Of a stretch of 40,353 nucleotides of DNA, positions 33,401-40,353 are shown one piece after another. Origin of the DNA: Apostichopus japonicus (lineage: Eukaryota > Echinodermata > Holothuroidea > Aspidochirotida > Stichopodidae); the NCBI RefSeq assembly GCF_037975245.1, contig NC_092571.1, forward strand, positions 23,567,564 to 23,607,916, in the 5' to 3' direction. Below the pieces are notes generated by a model. That model did not search any database, was not told the DNA's origin, and saw only the letters and a program-made list of their open reading frames with translations. The stretch's first letter is position 1; the number at the start of each line of letters is the position of its first letter. Position numbers and translations under genes: made by a program.

Positions 33401-36400
33401 GGGGGATGTGGAGGACATGGGTGATCTTTTTAACAGACTTTACTTGAAAACAATGACCTGCAATCTACCTGTCTTATGCTCAACTGTATCAACTAATGTA
33501 TCCCACATTGTTGTAGCGTTGTTATGACTGAGTAAACCTTATCTTTCACAGAGATAAACACAGACTTGATTAAACTGTATCACTAGTCATACAAACACTG
33601 GTAAAAGACTCCACTCAACCTATCAATGAAATGTCACAAAGTATCCGCTGTCTGACAAACAGAGGAGAATTTCTTTTGATATCCCTAAAGCTCCTAGTAC
33701 ATTGTAGGCTGTATCAATGATACTTGGGATGTCGCTTATGTTACAAAGTATCCCAAGATGCTGTGGTTTCTGACTGGCACTCTCGTCAGCGATATATGTA
33801 GTCTAACCAGGGATCAATTTAGGGCTGGTTAGCTCATTTTGATGAAGACAAAGATTTATAGTCAGGAAAAGAGGGCATTTTTTTTTTAAATAATCCTGCT
33901 TGTGACCAATGATTTTTTTGCTCTTTCAAAACCTTGTAAACTTATTTGCATTCAAATCATCCAAATAGGGTTTTTTTTTATTTTTTTATTTTTTTTTTTA
34001 TTTTTTTTTTTAGGTCAGCGACACAAAAATGTACTACATGCAAACTCGAGTGTTTCCAAAGCTCATTTTAGTTTCTATTTTGCTTTACAATAATTCATAA
34101 CGTGTGAATGCCTTCACTTTCAGTAATTAGGAAACTTGTGTTTTACTGCACTTCATCTGAAATTGGTTTCCATTCGCTAGTTATGAAAGTTAAGGAAATG
34201 TACGGACAGGCAGACCATCCCAGAAATCACTTCCTCCTTGAATTATGCACAACAACATAATGCCACTTTTTAAATCGGTTAAAAAGCAGTGAAAAGGAAA
34301 CAAATTTTTTAAGGTCACCAGTCAGAGGGGTACCAATGACCAGCAATGCTGCACCCCAACCAAGCACAGCTGTTAATGACCCCTCACAAACCCAGCCGAT
34401 TTTATATTTGTCCCCACAGATTGCATTTCAACTGTTAACCTTCCATAGCTCTACACGGTGAAGTTTAAGGTATCACTTTGTCAGTATGACAAACTAGGAA
34501 GCTTCACAAAAGAAAAGAGAGGCTTTATTTTTGTCTTGGTCTACAATTGGCTGTTGCTTCATGGCTGTTCACTATGTAATAAATAGGCAGACTCACTGTG
34601 TAAAAACAAAAACCAGCTCACTATGTAAAAACAAGCAGGCTCACTGTGTAAAAATCAAAGCAGGCTCACTATGTCAAAACAAAAGCAGGCTCACTACAAA
34701 AATTAGTTTATTAAAGGACTGTTGACTATCTAAACTATTTCCCTGTGATTGGCTACATTTGTTAAAACTGGCAAGTTTTACTTGTTAACAACTATGCCTG
34801 GTATAAAGTTAACAGTCTTGCGCTACTTGAGTTTAAAATGAGGACCATTCAATATATAGGAATAAATATAGAGAGCTAACAGCATCTAAAGATACTTGGA
34901 TTACTTTTCAGGGTCATTTCTTTTTAAGACAAAACCTGTTCAAACATGAGTCTCACCTGCCTATGCCAGTTACTTATCACCCCTTCCCGCTATACCCCTT
35001 ACTTTCTCCAATTCCCCACTTTCGACCTCTCCTACCTTTAAAGGGTGTGAAGACTCGTGTACAAAGAAACGTCTAATGCCGGTAATCTGACCTAGTTTTG
35101 AATGGGTAACAGAAGTGTTAGACACCACCATCGATCCCAGAAAATACACAAAGCTTGCTACCGTCGGTAATTAGACACTAGTGTACAGTCAATACATACA
35201 GCTACAGTCAATACCCACAACACAGTGTACATAGCAGCGTGGACATCTCAGGTCTAGATAAAAGATAACAAGGTATCATGTTTCATTACTGCCTGCATTT
35301 TGTAGCGACAAGAAAAAAACGTAATTTGCAAGCAGCGGAAAGTTAACTTTTCAGAGCGCGGCACACAGTTTGGGGCGAGTCTTCAATGCCTTTAAACCAG
35401 CCACTAGTGAACAAGATCTACTTACCAGTTTGATAATCCATGAGGTCTGATCTGTGCTTTTTGTTGTCTGTGTAAAGTTCAAGATGCAGTAAATCAGCAA
35501 GGTGAGGACCCCGGCAATAAAAACCAGCAGTTCAAAGGCCCTTTCTCCAAAAACACCATTCACGATGTAGAAAAGGCAAAAGCCTGTTCAAAGAAAATGA
35601 ATCAAAAAATGCCAGACTTAGTTAGATTAAAAGTTTTTTATAAATACATTCTTCATAGCTTTGGTAAAGCTTGAAGTTACTGTATATATGTCTACTATAT
35701 TTTGAGCTACATAGTCGGAAGGAAACTTTGAAGAGATGTTGGGAATTTTGTGCAATATATATACAGCAGTTCACATTTAACATGTCTAGTAGGTATGCTA
35801 CACATTAAAGGGTGTGAAGACTCACGCAAAAAGAAACGTCTAATGGAGATAATCTGACCTAGTTTCGAATGAGGTGTAACAGAAGTGTTAGACACCACCA
35901 TCAATCCCAGAAAATACACACACACACACACAGTTTGCTACCATCGGTAATTAGACACTAGCGTACAGTCAGTACATACAGCTGCAGTCAATACCCACAG
36001 CACAGTGTACAAGCAATACAGCGATGGACATCTCAGGTCCAGCTAAAGATAACAAGGTATCACGTTTCATTATGGTACTGTCTGCATTTTGTAGCAACAT
36101 GAACAAAACTTCAATTGCAAGCAAGGAAAGTTAACTTTTTCAGATGGCCGCATGCGGTTTGGGACAAGTCTTTAATGCCTTTAAATTATGAAGACATTTT
36201 GTTTTCAAGTTTTTGCTTTTCCAATTTTTGTTACTTTGCAAATTATGTTTCTGAACTGGAATGCTTAAATGCATGGAGGTTTCGATGACTTCATGACATT
36301 AGACTTCTACTTGTTCATCAGAAATTGATCTTAAATATATATAAATATCCTGAACCAATATTTTTATGTACAATGACACTATGGAATGATAAACACAGGT

Positions 36401-38438
36401 CAGTCTACTGTACTGCACGTGGCATTACACAGACCTCCACCAAGAACAACAGGTGTCCCCCTGCACTGAAAAATTCCACATATGTTTGTGGGACACAAAA
36501 GTTTCAATACTGAACATTAACTGACTAGTAACTCACAAAATGAGCAGTCATGTGTATTATCTATGTATTATCTATGTGTATTATCTGTATTATTGTGGAG
36601 TGCTAGCTCAGTGGTTAACGCCGGTGCCTTCCAATTATAAGGTCCCCGGTTCGAGTCACTCCAAGATTAATGTATGTCGTCCAGTCACAGTCAGAGTTGC
36701 TGACAATTGACAATTCATAATCATGGACGTTAAATATGAATCTAAGAGACTGACTATGGTCAGCTTGCGGCTTTGATAAGCCAATGAGGATTCTTCGCGA
36801 GTTCCTGCTTGCAGGAGATCTAAAATACACACATACATACATCTCTTCTTTACACAGATTCTTGAGGTTGATGCATGGTTACAGGACAACCAAATCACAA
36901 GATTAGAAATATTTTTGGGGAAATACTCAGTCTTTTGAATCTGCAGTCCCTATGCAGCATTCTGTCGATTTGAGTCACTACGGAGTCACTTACCTGAGTG
37001 ACCCAAATCTACTACGAAATGACTTTTATTAATCTTTTGTTAATTTTGGGGAACAAGTGCCTGGAGTCTTGACTCTCCTTGTTTCTAGTGCATTTTAATT
37101 TGAAAAATGATATTCAGCGATTTATTTAAAATTATCTTTCACAGCCATGGAATGCTATCTTGTAATTTATGTAAAGTACTGTACCTACAGTAATTCTTAG
37201 TTATTCATTGAACTCACCTGTATTGATGAGCAGCACGATTGCAAAAGTGAAGTCAACAGAGTTCGCGTCACTGTCAGACACAATGTCCACAAGTCGCTCA
37301 ACCGTCAGTCCCAAGGCACTCATAATACTCAATATGGCTATAATAAGGAAGGCAACCTCCAACTTCGTCAGACTGTTCCATTTTCGACGCTAACAGACAA
37401 AAGAGAGAGTTATGAATACATAATTTACCAAGACAACATCCCACAAATAGAAAGTCTGAGATGTGTATCCATCTTGTAGAATAATGGGATACTACTGTAA
37501 TGTGAATCACAATATGGATGAGAGTTGGTACCTGTGATGTATACTTAAAGTATTTTTTCCCCTAAATACATCAAGATTCACTTCATGTTTCTAGGTATAA
37601 CAAACTGGATTCATTACACTATGCCCTAGCCCATATTGCTGTACTTGCAACATTTACAATGCACTGCTACATAGTTCAATATTCTTCTTTGAACATATGT
37701 CAGTTGTACAGTAAGACCAGCTTTGTATGGTTTAACAAGTGTTGTATCTGTACTGTAGCTATACAATAGTCATAAAAAGTTGGCATTGAAGCATCTTATT
37801 TTTGTGCAACTTCATCAGACTGTTCCATTTTCCACGCTAACAGACAAAAGAGAGAGTTATGAATACATAATTTACCATGACAACATCCCACAAATAATAA
37901 ATGATAAATTTCGTATGTACACCCTCTTCATGTTGCATGAATTTGGGAGCGAAAGGATGTTGCGTCTTCTTGTGGGGGGCGGAAACTTCTCAGTGATCAC
38001 AGACTTAGTCGTTTCCGAAGAGATTTAGCCCTCGAAAGCGCTATAGCCCCCTCTCGTTTGCCTAGACCTATCTTTGTATCTGTACTCTTCAAAATGGAGT
38101 ATCTTTAATTCTCTATCAAAATATGTTGTGGCCTAGGGCTCAATAATTTGTTGCTAATAAGCAGGTAATGTTACCAGTCAAATCAAAGTAACTAACGTAC
38201 GAGATCTCCAGACATTTACTCATAAGATTAGTAAGACTAGTATTTTAAGAGTAACACTATCACTAACAGTAGGCCACTGCCTAACTTTAGCCTAACCATG
38301 TTACAGTAACGATAATTTCAGTTTCATTGAGGCTACCTGACCAAGTACTGTGTTAACAGGCTGTGAATTTTCTCTCTCGCTTGAAGGAATTCCAAGATCT
38401 TCAAATGTTGCCGGTTGTGACGATTGGGAATCGTCCAT
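27284..38438 (-). CDS. Seven-pass membrane protein gene, unknown function (7 exons, 3' end unresolved)
   Basis: Exons 38438-38337, 37389-37218, 35583-35426, 32259-32133, 31396-31338, 30887-30771, 27428-27284: 880 nt, 293 codons in one unbroken frame with GT..AG at every junction. It starts MDDSQSSQPATFEDLGIPSS, a soluble N-terminus of about 40 residues. Hydrophobic helices follow: LEVAFLIIAILSIMSALGL; FTFAIVLLINT-FCLFYIV; FELLVFIAGVLTLLIYCIL; LILVGIFGPVDIVLGLLIA; LQITLVVLILK; LEILVLSIGIPFSIIYALL; IIVASWAGLGVRILLSVAFF. Between helices 4 and 5 is QYYQSGNLIFRTVGANLVLQ, probably a conserved loop. After the last helix comes the basic SFKNFGKGLKDK. There is no signal peptide, and I recognise no GPCR, channel or transporter signature. 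The last donor (27283) points to at least one more exon; if unspliced, translation stops at 27267-27269. Function not assigned. Confidence 0.8.
28054..30060. repeat. Composite A/B tandem repeat with hairpin end
   Basis: Five related blocks start near 28316, 28617, 29018, 29309 and 29707, each with GACCTTTGGTGACC-like text, CACAACTTGTCCCAAAATAT and ATTAACTTTGACCT. The spacing alternates about 300/400 bases, so the higher-order period is about 690. GGTTCCTTGCTT occurs at the left edge (28076) and right edge (30029). The right copy forms a perfect 10-bp stem, TCCTTGCTTT / AAAGCAAGGA (30032-30041 / 30046-30055), after a CA run (29990-30008). Lies in the intron between exons 6 and 7 of the membrane gene. 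Probably a mobile element with internal amplification; class unknown. Confidence 0.75.
30771..30887 (-). CDS. Membrane gene exon 6 (TM5-TM6)
   Basis: Acceptor GTATTTGCCAG, donor GTAAGT. It reads ITLVVLILKDGKSLETLEIL, then VLSIGIPFSIIYALLGWLA. 39 codons, phase 0 both ends. Confidence 0.83.
31338..31396 (-). CDS. Membrane gene exon 5 (short loop)
   Basis: 59 nt. Acceptor GTCTCCTGTAG, donor GTACGT. It completes an Arg codon and reads LYRNMNLCESLLKFDLQLQ. Too short to stand alone, but the phase fits both sides. Confidence 0.75.
32133..32259 (-). CDS. Membrane gene exon 4 (TM4)
   Basis: Acceptor CCTTATTCAG, donor GTGAGT. It reads VRLILVGIFGPVDIVLGLLI, then AKQYYQSGNLIFRTVGANLV. Phase 0 in, 1 out. 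Confidence 0.85.
32400..33240. repeat. About 30-bp minisatellite containing GTAAGTAT on the minus strand
   Basis: Units of the type CTTCAGTATACTTACTATGT followed by AGTATACATG. I count about 19 copies of ATACTTAC, which is GTAAGTAT on the minus strand. It sits in the intron between exons 3 and 4 of the membrane gene, in the sense direction. Open frames here are repeat artefacts. Confidence 0.9.
33241..35036. other. Intron 3 remainder: poly(T) and short repeats
   Basis: It contains a T-rich tract at about 33969-34013 and four imperfect copies of a 28-base unit (GGCTCACTRTGTAAAAAC-like) at about 34590-34700. No exon seen. Confidence 0.5.
35037..35396. mobile_element. TTAA-type MITE, copy 1
   Basis: Starts TTTAAAGGGTGTGAAGACTC; the inverted end reads TTTAAAGGCATTGAAGACTC. 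TTAA lies at both edges (35038-35041, 35392-35395), suggesting a piggyBac-like target. About 360 bp, non-coding, ending just 29 bases before the donor side of membrane-gene exon 3. Confidence 0.72.
35426..35583 (-). CDS. Membrane gene exon 3 (TM2-TM3)
   Basis: Acceptor TTTGAACAG, donor GTAAGT. It reads FCLFYIVNGVFGERAFELLV, then a helix and NFTQTTKSTDQTSWIIKL. The N-F-T is a potential glycosylation sequon if the loop is lumenal. Flanked on both sides by related TTAA MITEs. Confidence 0.85.
35805..36185. mobile_element. TTAA-type MITE, copy 2
   Basis: Same family and orientation as the copy at 35037, clearly alignable along its length, with an added CA run near 35918-35932. TTAA at 35805-35808 and 36181-36184. 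Separated from copy 1 by about 410 bases that include exon 3. Confidence 0.72.
36596..36842 (+). repeat. tRNA-derived SINE with ACAT tail
   Basis: The head GGAGTGCTAGCTCAGTGG and GGTTCGAGTC give A and B boxes, and GGAGTG could pair with CACTCC. The T stem does not form, so it is not a working tRNA. A body follows with GCGGCTTTGATAAGCCAATG and GAGTTCCTGCTTGCAGG, ending in an ACAT repeat (36828-36842). Located in the intron between exons 2 and 3 of the membrane gene. Confidence 0.8.
37218..37389 (-). CDS. Membrane gene exon 2 (TM1 and start of TM2)
   Basis: Acceptor TCTGTTAG, donor GTGAGT. It starts RRKWNSLTKLEVAFLIIAIL: a basic anchor then the first helix, a Ser/Asp loop, and FTFAIVLLINT. The 5' part of this exon with its acceptor is duplicated at 37807-37897. 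Confidence 0.85.
37807..37897 (-). pseudogene. Duplicated 5' end of membrane-gene exon 2 plus acceptor
   Basis: About 90 bases nearly identical to 37360-37449 with only a handful of changes. It includes the acceptor TCTGTTAG and the first ten codons of exon 2 (now RGKWNSLMKL), then diverges. No donor or continued frame, so it is a broken pseudo-exon within intron 1. Confidence 0.8.
38337..38438 (-). CDS. Membrane gene exon 1 (start)
   Basis: ATG at 38438-38436, in context GGGGAAATGG, then 33 more codons, acidic/polar (MDDSQSSQPATFEDLGIPSS, ERENSQPVNTVLGQ). Donor GTAGCC after 38337 is weaker than the others. Phase 0 matches exon 2. Confidence 0.72.
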
Positions 38439-38809
38439 TTCCCCTTTGCACTGGCCCAGCCAGTTGTATTTGTAAGTTGTAGCGATGGGCCGCGGTCGCC
38501 TAAACTACGCTTTTCGTATAACAGTAATATTCGCAGCCTAGGCTATGCTGCAGCTGTTTAGTGGGTTTCATTGAAACAAGGTTCACATCACAAGGTGCAC
38601 ATGACATAAACAATTGTAAAAGCGGAAGTCATGTAAACACGTAGTCAAGGTTGATCATGCCGTGATGACAGTGTACGATCTCCATCTATAAAAAAAAAGT
38701 GGCATTAGTGACCATTAGCTGTTGTGTTTTTCATGCCAGTACTATTTGGTAAACGTCCGGAAGAGAGGATCGGGCCGGTGGGGGGACTCAGTGTGTAAGT
38801 GTGTAAGGG
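38439..38809. promoter_or_regulatory. 5' flank / presumed promoter region of the membrane gene
   Basis: Immediately upstream of the minus-strand ATG. No TATA box or initiator that I can defend. Assigned by position only. Confidence 0.3.
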
Positions 38810-39193
38810 CAGTGGCGGAGCGTCCATACAGTCAGGGGGGGGGGGGGCGGATGCCCCCCTGGCGGACTCAAATGGACTGCTGGCGCCCTTTTCAGCTCTT
38901 TACCACATTTTACTTATTCGCGATCATTGACTTTTTTATTGCGCTCTCATCTACCTATTGACATTTGTTACATTTTGTTGGTGTAATTTGGCGATGACAC
39001 CTTATTCTTCGTTTATCTGCAAATTAGCCAGGCCCGGAAAGGGTCATTTCCGGCGATCTAGGGAGTATCTTTACTCAAAAGATTTCTGTACGCTACGCGC
39101 CAACCTGTGGTGGCGCTCCGCTTAGATAGTGTCGAAAGCGCCCCTACAGACCATTCTCGCCCCTCCTGACCAATACCCCTAGCTCCGCTACTG
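38810..39193. mobile_element. hAT-type MITE, 384 bp, perfect 8-bp TSD
   Basis: CAGTGGCGGAGC at 38810 and inverse GCTCCGCTACTG ending at 39193. Identical flanks TGTAAGGG at 38802-38809 and 39194-39201. It includes a G-run at 38836-38848. Non-coding. Confidence 0.88.
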
Positions 39194-39201
39194 TGTAAGG
39201 G

Positions 39202-40353
39202 GGGGGGGGTGCCCGGGCCGGGGGACTACGTTTGTCCGAAACGAAAGCTCAGTAAATGTGCTGGGTCACGTTGCTATACGAATAACGAAACATCATATTC
39301 CAGAAAACTGCAGTAAAATTATTTCACACCTTTTCCCAAAAATAATCATGACTCAACTTAGCCGATAAGAGGGCGTCTTACAGGATATCTATAAATAGTC
39401 ATTTTGGAGAACACAGCGCTATCTTTTACAGCTAAAATACAGCCCGACCACAGTACAAGTTCCCCAATAATTTCGATAGCAATGATTTTAACGCGGGAGT
39501 GGTTCCGCCACTAAGCATATTGTTTTGCTGCCCACCCCTCCCCCCCCCCCCTCCCAATCTCAAACCTATGTCTGGTCCCAGTAAACGTATGTTTAGTCAA
39601 ACCTAGATTATCGGGAAACATTGGTACCGGAGGTTGGCCAAAAAATTGTGAACGTGAACATTTCGTATATATACGGTACGTCAAATTTGACGTTGTAATT
39701 GTCATCCATAATGCAGCTGTAGTTTGTTTAACTGTAATGGCTGGCGAAAAGTGTTTACCATTTTACCATTTGACCTCTTTAAATTTTTAACTTTGAATTT
39801 TGTCTTGGGGAGTACTCCCTGACATCATATATCCTAAAAGTCGCCCTCAGCCCCAACAGCCACACCCTTCTTCTGCATGTATAGTCTTGCATAGATCTCC
39901 TCTGGCCCTATGGCTTCAATACAGGTCCATGCCCTCTATATAATATAACTCAGTCGGGAAAAATTAGAACCTTTCAAATATGCATATCGCAGACTTGAGG
40001 TGATGCTACATCAAATGGGCAGGAAATTTGTTTAACTGTGAGTACAATGGGTTGATTCACAATTGACGAAAACCTATGCATCTCATACATATAGCTAAAC
40101 ACCTACACGGTAATAATACGAAATATTGAAGGTACCATGACTGGCTAACGTGTCATCTATCCAGTGAATGGTGTATATAGAGGTTGCGTTTAAACGCTAT
40201 GTCTTTGTAATTACAACGACATAGAGACCACGTTATACTCTGAAGATTAACTGTGTAAATCTTTATGGGGATATTGTATAAGGTATATACTGCCGTATAA
40301 TAACGAACCAATTGATTCTTGAATATTAAAAGCCTTAAGTTTCGGTGACAGGG
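39202..40353. other. Intergenic, no gene seen
   Basis: A C-run at 39538-39552 and a perfect 16-bp palindrome ACGTCAAATTTGACGT at 39678-39693. No exon-like frame on either strand. Confidence 0.4.

Noticed and set aside
36596-36665. Functional tRNA gene
   Set aside because: A and B boxes are present but the T stem cannot form and a SINE body with a repeat tail follows.

Overview
This window is nuclear DNA of an animal. It has AT-rich intergenic sequence, many short exons bounded by GT..AG introns, several transposon classes, tRNA-derived SINEs and minisatellites. Frequent TAGGCCTA-like words, hAT and TTAA-type MITEs and a DIRS-like fragment suggest a marine deuterostome, perhaps an echinoderm; that guess is weak. 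No bacterial, plasmid or phage genes are visible.

Region 1 (about 465-21,000, + strand) is the 3' half of an SLC22 (organic cation/anion transporter, major facilitator) gene. Its five visible exons are 465-556, 1543-1751, 19172-19280, 19733-19942 and 20721-20802. They join with perfect phase into 233 residues plus a stop, covering about TM7-TM12 and the C-tail. The second intron is about 17.4 kb.

Region 2 (2028-17079) lies inside that intron. It looks like one complete, roughly 15-kb CACTA/EnSpm-type DNA transposon on the opposite strand. It has CACTG/CACTC termini (18 of 21 bases inverted), a TA on both flanks, GGGTAA/TTACCC-rich subterminal DNA including a 77-bp satellite, and two genes read on the minus strand. 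The first is a zinc-finger DDE-type transposase (about 14388-11879) carrying a one-base frameshift in a homopolymer. The second is a nine-exon accessory gene (14747-5003, 502 residues, fully open) resembling the multi-copy proteins often labelled 'SAMD3-like'. The accessory gene's predicted first exon lies upstream of the transposase, so the transposase sits in its first intron. This is the tnpA/tnpD layout known from plant En/Spm. A LINE 3' fragment is inserted in the promoter-proximal part.

Region 3 (about 21,000-27,200) is repeat-rich: a hAT MITE, a decayed reverse-transcriptase fragment, a 27-31-bp minisatellite, a tRNA-derived SINE and one possible exon.

Region 4 (38438 down to 27284, minus strand) is a gene for a seven-pass membrane protein of unknown function. 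Seven exons chain in phase from a clear ATG; the 3' end is unresolved. Its introns hold a large composite A/B tandem repeat, a minisatellite repeating the 5' splice-site word GTAAGTAT about 19 times in the sense of the gene, two related TTAA MITEs flanking exon 3, a SINE, and a partial duplication of exon 2. Region 5 (38,439-40,353) is upstream DNA with another hAT MITE. All exon calls come from reading frames, splice consensus and phase; no transcript or database search was available.
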